A stretch of 64,000 nucleotides of DNA from Terriglobia bacterium (GTDB lineage Bacteria; Acidobacteriota; Terriglobia; Terriglobales; Acidobacteriaceae), in assembly GCA_020072585.1 (NCBI GenBank), contig JAIQGL010000005.1, forward strand, positions 62,001 to 126,000, read 5' to 3'. Shown piece after piece: positions 37,861 through 48,008 of the stretch. Below the pieces are notes generated by a model, which made no database searches, had not been told where the DNA came from, and saw only the letters and a program-made list of their open reading frames with translations. How positions within the stretch are numbered: the stretch's first letter is position 1; each line of letters opens with the position of its first letter. Made by a program: the position numbers and the translations under genes.

Positions 37861-40685
37861 GCGACTGGGAGGTACACGTAGACACCGAGCACGTCTACCG
37901 GGAGTTTAGGTTCGACAATCAGGCGTGTGCCAGCCAATCGAGCCGCTTTACGTACGCGCCGGTGGGCTTCGCGAATTTCCGCGGCGCGTTCGCCAGCAAT
38001 GCGCGCTAGCTCGGTATCGAGCGCGGGTAGGGTCTGGATGATGCGCTCCAGGTGAGTGCGGGCCACGTCCGGCGCCACGTTTGCGTCGGGCTTGGCATCG
38101 AGCAGGCCCTCCGCTTCATCCTGTGACAGCCATTCCGGTGCCGACGTCGTCCCACGGTATCCAACCAGCTGCCAATCCTCAGCGAGCAGCTCTTGTGTGT
38201 GATTGGGGCGTCCGGCTTCGATACGGAACCTTTCGCGTAGCAATAGCAGGATAGTGCGTTCTGCCACGACGCGAGAACGGACAGCCCCGCACCGGCGCGC
38301 TACGGCTCTCACGACCATCCGCTCATCGAGGGCGCTATCGAGCACGTACCCAGCGAGCCCCTGGACAGCCGGTTGCCTGCGATGCAAGTAGAGGACACCC
38401 TCTTTTATCGGAAGGGAGAAGCGCACCTTCAGCGGACCGCCACCGCCGTTTGCGCCCATGGCGTCTCGGACCGCATGAGGTGTCTCGTCCAGGTAAATGG
38501 CCGTTGCACCGTTGCGGGATCTTTCCTCCTCTATTTGTGCGCCATGCTGAGCGAGAACTTCTAGGAGAAACCGCTCCACATCGACTGAAGAACCAATCGA
38601 GCGCCTGACCGCCTGAAGTTCTGCGGCCACTTCGGCAGGATCCAGCGTCTGGTGTGCGAACAGGGTCCGAGACCGTTTCTCCCGGTCTGCCGCTTTCTCC
38701 CATTCAGCTTCAAGCGTCTCTCGATCGTGCGAAGCAAAATCGAGTGCCAGTTGATTGCCGTCACCGCGAAGGAGTGCACCGTGCAACAGCGCCGTCATCA
38801 CCTTCTCGGTATCAACAGGAACCGGCACCGAGATGCCTAGCGAGCTGCGGATCGTCTTGTGTTTCTTAAGAAGTACCTCAAGGACGATTCCGTCGATCTG
38901 GTTGTCGGTACCGTAATAGGTCACAACCCGAACTGTCTGACTTGCCTGACCGTAACGATCAACCCTGCCTTCACGTTGCTCATGCCGCGTCGGATTCCAG
39001 GAGAGGTCGTAGTGGAGGACGGCGTCAAAAGAATCCTGTAGATTGATCCCTTCGCTAAGGCAGTCCGTGCACACCAAAACGCGCCGCTCAGCTTTCGCAA
39101 GTTCTTGAACTCGGGCCTCTCGATCGTCGGGTGGAAGCAGACCGGTAACGGCCGCGACCGCAGTTCCTCGTGGAAGTTCAGCGCGTAGCGCGGAGGCAAC
39201 GTACTCCGCTGTCGGGATAAACCGGCAGAAAACAATCGGCTGAAAACCGTCTCGTACTAGAACCTTTACGATTGAAATTGCCTTGCGAAGTTTGTTGTCC
39301 TTCGCGCCGAACAAGCGATCCGCTTCCGCCGCCATCGCAAGCAACTCGCGTCGCTCCGATGTGTCGGCGCTGTCCTCCGGTACGGTATCGCTGCCGGGCG
39401 CGACATCCCCTGCCTCAGCCGTCTCCTCATCAACAGCATCCAGAATCGTGTGACGAGCGATATTGTCGATCTCCTGGACCGTTTCACCCTCCAATCCGGA
39501 CGCGCGACTCCGTAAAGTTGCCGCCGCCGCCGCCGGACTACTGGCCAGAGACCGCAACAGTGCCAAAGCAGACCACCAACGTACGCGCTGGCGGACCTCC
39601 CCGCCGTCACGCTCCCGTACAAGACCTCGCGCGTAAGTGATGGCGCGATCGAGGAGCGCGCGATAATGGGGATGAAGCTTGTAGCTATCCTCTTTCTCCT
39701 CCCGCTCGGGGAAAGGAGTATCGGCGTCGAGGTAGTGTTCGATATCCACTCGACGCCGCTGTACGAACTGTGCTGCCAATCGTCTTCGATGACGTTCGTT
39801 CTGTACTCCTGAGAGATCCATCGGGAACGTGGCGAATTCTGGATCAAGCAAGGCGAGCAACGAGCGGAACGCTTCCTCATTACCACTGTGAGGAGTAGCC
39901 GTGACCAGGATCAGATGTCGGTCGGGGTCCGTCGCGAGGCCTTTCAGCAACGAGTGCCGCTGATGTCGCGCGCCTCGTTGATCGATCGGCGCAGCGCAAG
40001 TGTGAGCCTCGTCCACGATTACCAACTCAGGGCATGCGCGCAGGAAGTCGTCGCGACGGCGATCAGACTTGATGTAGTCGGTGGAAACCACGACGAACGG
40101 ATGTATGTCGAACAGCGATTCATCCAGCCGACATGGAGCTTCCAGTCGGCGCGCTGTTGAGGGAAGTACAAGTTCTGCCTCGATAGAGAACTTCTCCTCC
40201 AGCTCTCGCTGCCACTGTTCCGCGAGGTGGGGCGGACAAAGCACAGCCAAGCGGCGCACTTCGCCGCGATCCAATAGCTCCCGGGCGATGACACAGGCTT
40301 CAACTGTCTTACCGATTCCCACGTCATCGGCAACCAACAATCGGACCGGATCCAGCCTCAGCGCCAGGAGCAGAGGGACGAGTTGATACGGCCTCGGCTC
40401 ACAGGCGATCCGGCCAAATGAACGAAACGGGCCAGCGCTGGCGCGGAAGCCCAGGCGTACTGCATCACGTAGTAGGCGGGCAGAGCGATAGTCCCCTGGA
40501 TCTGCCGGGTTTGGCGCAGCTAGCGTCGCGGGCTCTACTCGCTCCAACGCGAGATGGATGCCGGTGACCTCTTCGTCGGTCCCTCCAAGCGGCCGAACCA
40601 TGAGAAAGTCGGGCTCGGAATCCGGTAGCACGACCCACTCCCGTCCACGTGCCGTCACCAATGAGCCGATCGCGAATGTGCTCAT
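37857..40685 (-). CDS. SNF2-family helicase, DrmD-like
   Basis: 942 aa with Walker A DDVGIGKT at 120-127 and motif II DEAH at 225-228 (VIVDEAHTC). The characteristic PPHLAEQWQRELEEKFSIEA lies between them. The C-terminal lobe carries ITEGLL-type segments, LVCTDCLSEGINLQ and REGRVDRYGQ. The overall pattern matches the DrmD helicase of class 1 DISARM. It overlaps both neighbours by 4 bp, making one operon. With the methylase and the YprA-type helicase it forms the DISARM-like core. Confidence 0.82.
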   Translation of the reverse strand: MSTFAIGSLVTARGREWVVLPDSEPDFLMVRPLGGTDEEVTGIHLALERVEPATLAAPNPADPGDYRSARLLRDAVRLGFRASAGPFRSFGRIACEPRPYQLVPLLLALRLDPVRLLVADDVGIGKTVEACVIARELLDRGEVRRLAVLCPPHLAEQWQRELEEKFSIEAELVLPSTARRLEAPCRLDESLFDIHPFVVVSTDYIKSDRRRDDFLRACPELVIVDEAHTCAAPIDQRGARHQRHSLLKGLATDPDRHLILVTATPHSGNEEAFRSLLALLDPEFATFPMDLSGVQNERHRRRLAAQFVQRRRVDIEHYLDADTPFPEREEKEDSYKLHPHYRALLDRAITYARGLVRERDGGEVRQRVRWWSALALLRSLASSPAAAAATLRSRASGLEGETVQEIDNIARHTILDAVDEETAEAGDVAPGSDTVPEDSADTSERRELLAMAAEADRLFGAKDNKLRKAISIVKVLVRDGFQPIVFCRFIPTAEYVASALRAELPRGTAVAAVTGLLPPDDREARVQELAKAERRVLVCTDCLSEGINLQDSFDAVLHYDLSWNPTRHEQREGRVDRYGQASQTVRVVTYYGTDNQIDGIVLEVLLKKHKTIRSSLGISVPVPVDTEKVMTALLHGALLRGDGNQLALDFASHDRETLEAEWEKAADREKRSRTLFAHQTLDPAEVAAELQAVRRSIGSSVDVERFLLEVLAQHGAQIEEERSRNGATAIYLDETPHAVRDAMGANGGGGPLKVRFSLPIKEGVLYLHRRQPAVQGLAGYVLDSALDERMVVRAVARRCGAVRSRVVAERTILLLLRERFRIEAGRPNHTQELLAEDWQLVGYRGTTSAPEWLSQDEAEGLLDAKPDANVAPDVARTHLERIIQTLPALDTELARIAGERAAEIREAHRRVRKAARLAGTRLIVEPKLPVDVLGVYVYLPVA

Positions 40686-43600
40686 TTCCCGACCCCGAAT
40701 ACCGACGGATACTTAAGGAGGATGGGTTCCCAGGCCGCCTCGGAATCATCTTGAAAACGAACAACGAGATAGCCCAGCTGTTCAAGCTTCGCTTGCTGGG
40801 CTTGATCACGCGTCACGCGATCAGGAAATCGGTGAGGCGGGCCGTCAATATAGACTACGAGCATGTCCTCGTCATAATAGAAGTCCGGTCGAGTACCTGC
40901 CGCTTCGAAGAGCTTCCCCGCATCGGTCGGTAACCGATAGCCGTGCGCCGAAAGGAACCGCAACCATCGCCGCTCAAGATCTGATCCTGCCTGACGCATT
41001 AGGCGTTCGAGGTGCTTGTCGCGCGATGTGGCTGCCGGTGAAGCTTCAACTCGAGCTGACCTGAGCGCTAACAGGACATCGCGGATCGCAGATCTGTCGA
41101 GAAGTTCATGGTCTGGCTGATTACCATAACTCATGATGCAGTCGTAACAGGCGGCTTCACACCGCTCCTTCGCACCCGGCGCGCCCCCGCGGTCGGCGCC
41201 TGTGTCCGGATCGAAATGGCATAATTCGAGGGCACAACGGGCTACTTCGGTGAGCGCGGCAGGGTCTTCAACAAGCCGTCGAAGTACACCCGCACCTCCC
41301 TCCGCGGCTTCATAGAGCAGCAGCGCGTGGCGTTCGTTGATGTTGGGCAGCGGCTCAGCGGCGAGTTCAGCATCCTCAAGCTGATAGCTCACCTGGATAG
41401 CGTGCTTGAGAGCCGCTTGCAACGATGCCATCACGATGGGGCCAAGTTCGGTGGCCGGATCCATCAGCAATGCGTTCTTGCGATCCTCGACAAATGGGAT
41501 GACGCGACGAGTCATTGGGCCGACCGGATCACCATTTCCGTCTTCGGGATCGGCCTGGTTGTCTCGCTCCCAGTATCCCCGTTCTACATCAAGGACAAAT
41601 CCAACTTCGCTGTCGCGCCTGCGACGTTTCCAACCGCGGTTGATCCGCCAGATCGTCGAGGCATGACCGTACGCGAGCTTGGCTAATGTACCTTCGGAGC
41701 CTTCAACAGTAGCGGTCAGCACGGCAGTATGGCCATGCACGTTAGCGAACCGAATCGCTGTTTGCAGTTCATAACCTTTGCGCTGCCGCTCTTCCTCGTC
41801 TGAGTTTATGCGGTCCCGCCTCCGCGTTGTAACGTTCTGCATCCGGAACAGTTGGCGCATAACTGGGGGCAGAGCGGCCCCGCACCGTTCGCACAGGTCC
41901 AGCCCGTCTCCTTGTGTAACCGGGTGGACGTAAGCACAACGGACGCAGATCTTCGCGGCGGTCGTGTTTATCGTCTTGCCGTTTGCGGGATCAGCAACCT
42001 CGCTGACGGGAAGGATGACTCGGTTGATCACGTACCGCGATCCTTCGTGATAGACGAAGTTTCCAGGTCCGAACTCGCTCACCGCAAGGAATCGGGGTCG
42101 GGACAGGAATTCGTCCGTACCGGTTGCCAGCCGTCGACCTGGTATGAATGCGGAGATCGGCAGTCGAGGGAAGCTGTAGCCAGGAAGAAATCCCTCGCTG
42201 GCAAAATAACGGTAGGCGTAGAAATCAGATTGGCTCGCCCCTGCATTTGCAGCTGTCAGCAACTCAAGCTGCGATTCCGCCTCGCGCCTGAGCTTCTTCG
42301 CCTCATTCTTGTCTTGTGCGGATCGCGAAGCATCAGCGATGACCCGACTCTGCAAGAGGTACTGAGCAAGGGCAGCTCGGTATAGGCTGCGCCACCTATC
42401 ACACGCTGCATCGAGACTCAGCCCGACAGTCCGAAATACATCGTCTAGCCAAGTCGGAGACCACCAGGGCGCAGTCCGCAGATCTCCTTCTATCGACAAT
42501 AGCACGCGCTTTGCACGCTCATTTGCCCGCGATCGAGCATTCTGATCTTCAATGTCCGCCTTCTTCGAATCGAGTAACTTCAAGCTTGGCGGTTCCCCTG
42601 AAACGTCTAACATGTCTTTCAGGGACCGGCCCAGGCTCATACCTGATTCAGCGAGCCAAACAGCATGGACATGCGCGCGAACCAGATCTTCGTTCGCAAG
42701 GTCCAGCCGAGGTGGCGCCACTTGACCCGACACCATCAGGTGAGGTCGGCGATAAAAATACTGGTCATGCGGGCTGCCCGTTGAGCAGTAGGTGATGACA
42801 AGAGCTGGCTGCCCGCTACGGCCCGCTCGGCCACTGCGCTGCGCGTAATTCGCCGGGGTCGGCGGGACATTGCGCATGTTGACGACGTTCAAGCTCGCGA
42901 TGTCAACGCCCAACTCCATCGTCGGCGAGCAGAACAGCACCGGTAGTGATGCTGTGCGGAAGCGCTTCTCTCTCTCGATGCGCGCGTCGTAGGGAACCTG
43001 CGCTGTGTGTTCCCGCGCTTCGAGTCCTTGTCCGTCTGCCGCTGCGGTTCGATAAAACTCCAGAAAGAACCGATTGGGCTTCCTGCCGGCCTCCGGCACT
43101 TTAGGAACCCGGATCGGATCGTGCAGAGCATTGCTTCCATCACCGGCAATCCACCGGAGAGCGGACGCAGACACTTGGTATCCAGGGACGTCCTCCTGAT
43201 CTTCTGGTTCACGAACACGAACCACCAGCCCGGCCACCCTCAATGCCTCGAGAAGGTCGCGGATGATCTCAGACGTTTCATTTAGCGTCATTGACCGAGT
43301 CATAGCGGGAAAAGTGCCCCGGCGACGCAGATATTGCCCAAACCCACTTCGAGCACTCAGCCGTGTCCAGCCGCCATAATCGCCGCCTCGCTCTGAACGC
43401 GGCAAAGCGATTGAGGCATGCTCGAGCTTCTCATTCTCGTCGATCGCCCAAGGTGATCGGAGGTGCTGGCTGGACGCCTGGATCAGCCGCTCCTGGAACG
43501 CTTGGTCTAGGTAATCGACTTTGACGCAGAGTTCCCGGCGCAAATGATCGAGAAGTACCTTGGATACGTTCGCGCGAACCTCTGGCGAGGCGCCAGATAG

Positions 43601-45874
43601 AGCGGCGTGCCGGTGATTCCACTCGCCCTCGTCGGCTACGAGATCGCGGAGCGATTCGTACTCAATATGGAGAAGGCCGGTTTGCTCCAGGTTTGGCGAC
43701 ATGATTCGCCACCCGCGGCGCAGATCCAAATACAACCGGTATCCGAGTACGTCCCGCAGCGCTTTCTGTGTCGCTGACAGCGCTGCATACTTTATCGTCG
43801 GGTCAAGAGCGTACAGGTGCATCGGTAAAGCAAGAGACTCAAACACCGATTGCGTGAGGACGTCGTGTTTTAATCCATCGTTGCTAGCCTTCTGCGTCGC
43901 CCTGAAGAGAGCAGACCGCAGCAACCCCACTTCGACGAAGTCGTTGAAGTGACCGGCCTGCAGCGACGCATCTTGACGGTTATCCGTAAATGACAGCAGC
44001 TTTCGGGCCTCTGCGGGTATCGTTTCTTCATGCCGCAGGTGTCGAACGGCGGAAAGGGTAAGCACCGTCGTGGCTGTACTCCGGCCTTCTGATCCCAATG
44101 TCGCCAGCTTCGCGAAGTCGGTACGTGCACGTCCTCCGTACGCGACACCACACCTCAGACAGAACCGGAAGGGCGCCGAGATGAAATGTGCGGTAACGCC
44201 AGCCACTCCCCTCCGGCCATCGGGTGCCACCCGGATCTCCTGCGGCACCGATTTTCGCAGGTGATATTTCACGCGAGGCGGCTCGCCGGGTTCAAGCCAG
44301 TCATCGGGCAGGTCTTCTGGTTGGAAAGTCCATGGACGAGTGGTATTGATGTACAGGTAGCCTATGTCTCCGTCGCCATCTTCCGCCCTGTCATGCAATG
44401 CCTTGGGCTCGAGGTGAAAGTCGGGGCCGTTCTCGACTCGGCGCACGGTGTAGTATTCCTGCCCACATTCTCGGCAAAACACTAGCGGGACAAGGAGCTT
44501 CGAGCGGTCGCCGGGAACGAACTTCTGCGGATGGAGTGTCAGGTATCGAACATCTTCAGACTCGATGCTGGCGTAGACGGTTTCTCCACGGCTAATAAAC
44601 TGATGCAACCTGAAGGCAAACACTGGGAATCCTGTTTCAGGGTGCCGGACCTGGGAGCCGACCAACAGTTGCTCTTTGATATATCTAGCGCAGACAGCGG
44701 CGGCCGCGCCGGTAACCTCAGCTAGTTCCGTCGCTGCGCCTCGTGGTCCGCCCACCGGTCGTGGCGTCGCACGAATAAGCGTGCCGGTTTCACTTTCGGT
44801 CGTCACTCCAAACGTACTTTCGATCCATCGGGACAGCGGGTCGGCCACAAAGGCATGGTAAGAGGGCAGCGCGTCGACCGGCCGAGGGAGTTCACGTACG
44901 CGCGCCGAAAGTGCACTTCGGAAGTCGGGGGCGTTCAGGTTCGGTTCAGGACTCGCCCGCTCGAGGGTTTCTCCTATCACGTCTTCGGGTGCTACCGATG
45001 CACCGAACAGGAGCGTAGCGACGCGCGCGACTTCCTTCCTTTGCTGTTCAGAAGATCCCGAAGACGCCATTGTGGCCGAAGTTCCTACGTGCTGAAGCTC
45101 GGCTGCATCGCAAGCGTCCCGCGTGCGGCGTACGAGCAGTGCGACGTCGCCTCCCTGACGGCCGCGATAAGTATGAAGTTCATCGAGGACCAGGAAACGG
45201 AGGCTCTGGGCTGCCCTCACTAACGGTCGTTCTTCCGTCCGCGTCAGGATAAGCTCGAGCATTACATAATTCGTGAGCAGGACGTCGGGTGGATCCGCCC
45301 AGATGTTACGGCGCTCAACATCGTCTTCCTGGCCGGTGTATCGACGGAACGTTACGGGACCGCGGCCGTCGGGGTATCCAAACTTGAGAAACTTCTCTAA
45401 TTCCTGCTCTTGGCTATTCGCCAAAGCGTTCATCGGGTATACGACAATGGCCTTAATCCCGCGGCGTCTTTGTTCCCGTAACACAGCGTTCACGATCGGA
45501 ACGATATAGGCGAGGCTCTTACCAGATCCTGTTCCGGTTGTAAGTACGTAGTTTCGCCGCGCGCCCGCCGCCGCTATTGCGTCCACCTGGTGACGGTGCA
45601 GCCGCAGGGGTGATCCAGCATCGGCTGCATCGCGCTTGATCCGGAAAATGCGACTGCATTCTTGATGAAGAACTCCCTGATTTACCAGTTCGTCGATCCA
45701 AGCGCCCTTCGCAAAAGCAGGGTTGAGACCAATGCTGGGTTCCGGCCAAAGGAAACCTTCCGCCAGTTCGGCCTTGACTTGTTCCTGGATCTTATCGTCT
45801 TGTATGGCAATGAAGCTTTTGACGTAGTTAGCGTAGTCGTTAACCACCCGATCCCGAAAATCGAAGATGTTCAT
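40682..45874 (-). CDS. YprA-type helicase-DUF1998-nuclease fusion (DrmA/DrmB-like)
   Basis: 1730 aa. Walker A TTGTGSGKS is at 112-120, motif II DELH at 231-234, motif III GTSATM shortly after, and SGRAGRSGQPAL in the second lobe. Four CxxC pairs (CRECGQEYY, CLRCGVAYG, CVRC, CERCG) and the LYEAAEGGAGVLRRL segment mark the DUF1998 region. The last roughly 110 residues add a Vsr/DUF559-like endonuclease (TRPDFYY, VYIDGPPH). In DISARM, helicase DrmA and DUF1998 protein DrmB are usually separate, and DruE of Druantia is a related single chain. It is first in its operon and 453 bp from the next gene upstream. Confidence 0.82.
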   Translation of the reverse strand: MNIFDFRDRVVNDYANYVKSFIAIQDDKIQEQVKAELAEGFLWPEPSIGLNPAFAKGAWIDELVNQGVLHQECSRIFRIKRDAADAGSPLRLHRHQVDAIAAAGARRNYVLTTGTGSGKSLAYIVPIVNAVLREQRRRGIKAIVVYPMNALANSQEQELEKFLKFGYPDGRGPVTFRRYTGQEDDVERRNIWADPPDVLLTNYVMLELILTRTEERPLVRAAQSLRFLVLDELHTYRGRQGGDVALLVRRTRDACDAAELQHVGTSATMASSGSSEQQRKEVARVATLLFGASVAPEDVIGETLERASPEPNLNAPDFRSALSARVRELPRPVDALPSYHAFVADPLSRWIESTFGVTTESETGTLIRATPRPVGGPRGAATELAEVTGAAAAVCARYIKEQLLVGSQVRHPETGFPVFAFRLHQFISRGETVYASIESEDVRYLTLHPQKFVPGDRSKLLVPLVFCRECGQEYYTVRRVENGPDFHLEPKALHDRAEDGDGDIGYLYINTTRPWTFQPEDLPDDWLEPGEPPRVKYHLRKSVPQEIRVAPDGRRGVAGVTAHFISAPFRFCLRCGVAYGGRARTDFAKLATLGSEGRSTATTVLTLSAVRHLRHEETIPAEARKLLSFTDNRQDASLQAGHFNDFVEVGLLRSALFRATQKASNDGLKHDVLTQSVFESLALPMHLYALDPTIKYAALSATQKALRDVLGYRLYLDLRRGWRIMSPNLEQTGLLHIEYESLRDLVADEGEWNHRHAALSGASPEVRANVSKVLLDHLRRELCVKVDYLDQAFQERLIQASSQHLRSPWAIDENEKLEHASIALPRSERGGDYGGWTRLSARSGFGQYLRRRGTFPAMTRSMTLNETSEIIRDLLEALRVAGLVVRVREPEDQEDVPGYQVSASALRWIAGDGSNALHDPIRVPKVPEAGRKPNRFFLEFYRTAAADGQGLEAREHTAQVPYDARIEREKRFRTASLPVLFCSPTMELGVDIASLNVVNMRNVPPTPANYAQRSGRAGRSGQPALVITYCSTGSPHDQYFYRRPHLMVSGQVAPPRLDLANEDLVRAHVHAVWLAESGMSLGRSLKDMLDVSGEPPSLKLLDSKKADIEDQNARSRANERAKRVLLSIEGDLRTAPWWSPTWLDDVFRTVGLSLDAACDRWRSLYRAALAQYLLQSRVIADASRSAQDKNEAKKLRREAESQLELLTAANAGASQSDFYAYRYFASEGFLPGYSFPRLPISAFIPGRRLATGTDEFLSRPRFLAVSEFGPGNFVYHEGSRYVINRVILPVSEVADPANGKTINTTAAKICVRCAYVHPVTQGDGLDLCERCGAALPPVMRQLFRMQNVTTRRRDRINSDEEERQRKGYELQTAIRFANVHGHTAVLTATVEGSEGTLAKLAYGHASTIWRINRGWKRRRRDSEVGFVLDVERGYWERDNQADPEDGNGDPVGPMTRRVIPFVEDRKNALLMDPATELGPIVMASLQAALKHAIQVSYQLEDAELAAEPLPNINERHALLLYEAAEGGAGVLRRLVEDPAALTEVARCALELCHFDPDTGADRGGAPGAKERCEAACYDCIMSYGNQPDHELLDRSAIRDVLLALRSARVEASPAATSRDKHLERLMRQAGSDLERRWLRFLSAHGYRLPTDAGKLFEAAGTRPDFYYDEDMLVVYIDGPPHRFPDRVTRDQAQQAKLEQLGYLVVRFQDDSEAAWEPILLKYPSVFGVGK

Positions 45875-46326
45875 CAGAAGCCCCGTGAATTCTACGGCGA
45901 TACCGATTGCACGAAACGGCAGTCACTTGGAAGACTTGAAATCCGAATAAATTCGTTCTCGGCCAAAGCCTGCTTTCGGTGCACCGACATGGCCGCAGCC
46001 ATAACCAAGGTTCCATCGGTTCGGAAGTTATTGATTATACCGTCCTTAACCTGCTTACCCACTATGCGATTTACTCACTGATCCAGTGGCCGACTTTTTG
46101 GTCCAAAGCCTCGCCTCAAATCAAGAGCCTGGTCAATCCAACAATATTTCGCCAGAGTTATCCTAAAACCGACCACAATAGCCAAGGACGTCCGATGGAA
46201 AGCGGCATGATGAGAGGCAGACACCAGCCGCTGTGCTGAATACCGGCTAACCAAGGCTAGTTCGAGTGGTTACATTTATTGTAAGAACGACGTGTGGCAG
46301 GAGTGACCGTTGAAGGGCCGGCTATA
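45875..46326. other. Leader region of the DISARM-like operon
   Basis: A 452-bp gap upstream of the helicase start (minus strand). It must hold the operon promoter, but I cannot pick a convincing -35/-10 pair. Plus-strand open frames here and into the helicase gene are antisense shadows. Confidence 0.5.
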
Positions 46327-47346
46327 TCAACCCTGCAATTTGGCCCGTTGTGCGAGGAGAATATCCGCATGCGTCTGCACCCGCATTTGTCGAAAATATG
46401 TCTTTGTGATTTCGAAAGGAAGCGCTCTAGGATGAAGCTTCATTCGATAGACCTCCCGCAGTGCACGCTCCAGGAAGAGCCATTTCTCTGCTAAATCACC
46501 TCTGGCAAGTCTGTATCGACTTGGCAGCTGAGGCACACCGGCGTGGAAATGATTTACGAATTCCTGAATGTTCTTTTTCTTGACCGTCAAAACGAGATAT
46601 CGAATCGCTTTGAAGACCACATATTGGGTCCCGTTTGCTGCGAGGCTTTCTTCTTTGGTGCACCGAAGCACGGATTGACGCCATGCCATGAAAGGTAGAC
46701 CGGCTACTGCGTTTGCTAAGTTAAGAGGGTTCAATTCGTATCGCTTGCTCTTGATAAATCGAAAAATTTCTCCCCGCGTAAAACTGGCCTCTGCAAGTTT
46801 CAATTGTGCTCGCAGAGAATTGTCTCGGTCGTTGAGCTTCTTGGATTCTTCCTCCGCCAGTCGTGCCTCTTTCCACCGCTTCGCAAACTCTTTCCTGATG
46901 AGCTTGCGTTCGCGGCGGTTCGCTTCTTGGCTGAGAGCTGCGCGAGCATGCTGGAGTCTGTCGTATGCAGTGCGATTTGCCTCACTAGCGACGCGCATTG
47001 GCTTCCCCATCTGACGGTACTCAAAGCGAATCTTAGCAAGGGCGCGAGCGCTCCCCGAGTGGTCGGAAGGAGTCCAGAACGCCGAAATGAAATCATCCCA
47101 GACGTTTCCCTCCAGAATTTTGAAAACAGTTACAAGATCGTCTGGCCTTCTGACTCTTTGAAGGGCCAACCCAATCTCGCCCCAAAACCCTTCAAAAATC
47201 TGAACAAGGCGGTCTCTGCGATTGTGGAGGCTAGGATCATCTATTAACGAGCGCCTTCCTAGACGCCGGCGTTCTGGCTCAGGCGGGGAGAACGCATATT
47301 CCGCATCTGCAAAAGCTTCCTGCGATTCAAAAGGTAGCTGAGACAC
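46327..47346 (-). CDS. Unrecognised basic coiled-coil protein
   Basis: 339 aa, rich in Arg and Lys, with a probable coiled coil at about 115-185 (RKLIRKEFAKRWKEARLAEE). There is no catalytic motif, signal peptide or membrane helix that I recognise. It lies upstream of the DISARM-like operon on the same strand, but the 453-bp gap argues against one transcript. Two explanations fit: an independent defence-island gene, or an accessory DNA-binding component. Confidence 0.6.
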   Translation of the reverse strand: MSQLPFESQEAFADAEYAFSPPEPERRRLGRRSLIDDPSLHNRRDRLVQIFEGFWGEIGLALQRVRRPDDLVTVFKILEGNVWDDFISAFWTPSDHSGSARALAKIRFEYRQMGKPMRVASEANRTAYDRLQHARAALSQEANRRERKLIRKEFAKRWKEARLAEEESKKLNDRDNSLRAQLKLAEASFTRGEIFRFIKSKRYELNPLNLANAVAGLPFMAWRQSVLRCTKEESLAANGTQYVVFKAIRYLVLTVKKKNIQEFVNHFHAGVPQLPSRYRLARGDLAEKWLFLERALREVYRMKLHPRALPFEITKTYFRQMRVQTHADILLAQRAKLQG

Positions 47347-47536
47347 ATCCCGTCCTTGTGGGCTGGCAAAAACCTGTCAAGTCCCTGGATAGATTTTTAT
47401 CGCCCTATATCTCTGATTCCGCCATCTCTTATTGCCATGTAATTCTAAAAATAGAACCTTTTATTGCCATAAAATCAAAGCAAATGTTTCTGAGGCCTGC
47501 CGATACTAATCGAAAACGTGCTGTATCCTCAGCCGC

Positions 47537-47833
47537 ATGATGGAAAAAGGTTATCAAACAGGCAATCCGGTTGTCTATCAAGACTCCAAGGGCAATGTAG
47601 GGCGGGGGTTGGCGACCGTCGCGAGCATCATGCCATGCTTTCCTCAGGCCGTGTGCTTACTCGGTTCAGCGGAGCCTGTGAGCACCGCACCAGTGTTTAC
47701 AATCATTGTGAGCCTCATCGCACTGCTCTCCGCCCTGTTTGTGATCCTCTCAAAAAAGTACCCGCCCAAGGTGGAGCAATGGGCTTACGGGACGATCGGG
47801 ATGATACTGGGTTTTTGGCTGAGACGAGCTTGA
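47537..47833 (+). CDS. Small membrane protein
   Basis: 98 aa, not recognised. A hydrophobic stretch (TIIVSLIALLSALFVILS) at about 54-71 is a clear membrane helix, and YGTIGMILGFWLRR at the end may be a second. No ribosome-binding site is obvious. An overlapping plus frame from 47518 is less protein-like. It is flanked by AT-rich DNA and may be a lone cargo gene. Confidence 0.5.
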   Translation: MMEKGYQTGNPVVYQDSKGNVGRGLATVASIMPCFPQAVCLLGSAEPVSTAPVFTIIVSLIALLSALFVILSKKYPPKVEQWAYGTIGMILGFWLRRA

Positions 47834-48008
47834 TGGGCACTAAACCTTGGAGCACGTTATAAGCACGCTATAGATGATGCATCCCGCAACCCTCTGCTGC
47901 CAGCCAAGGGTGGAGTCGGCATCTTCTGGCTGAGCGACCGCTCTTGACGTTGGGGGCTCCCTCCCTGAACTTTTCGCGCAGAGTTAGGCTAGTGTCACAA
48001 TACCTGAT

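Noticed and set aside
45662..46081. A 139-codon plus-strand frame at the helicase 5' end
   Set aside because: Most of it is antisense to the helicase start and it lacks a ribosome-binding site.
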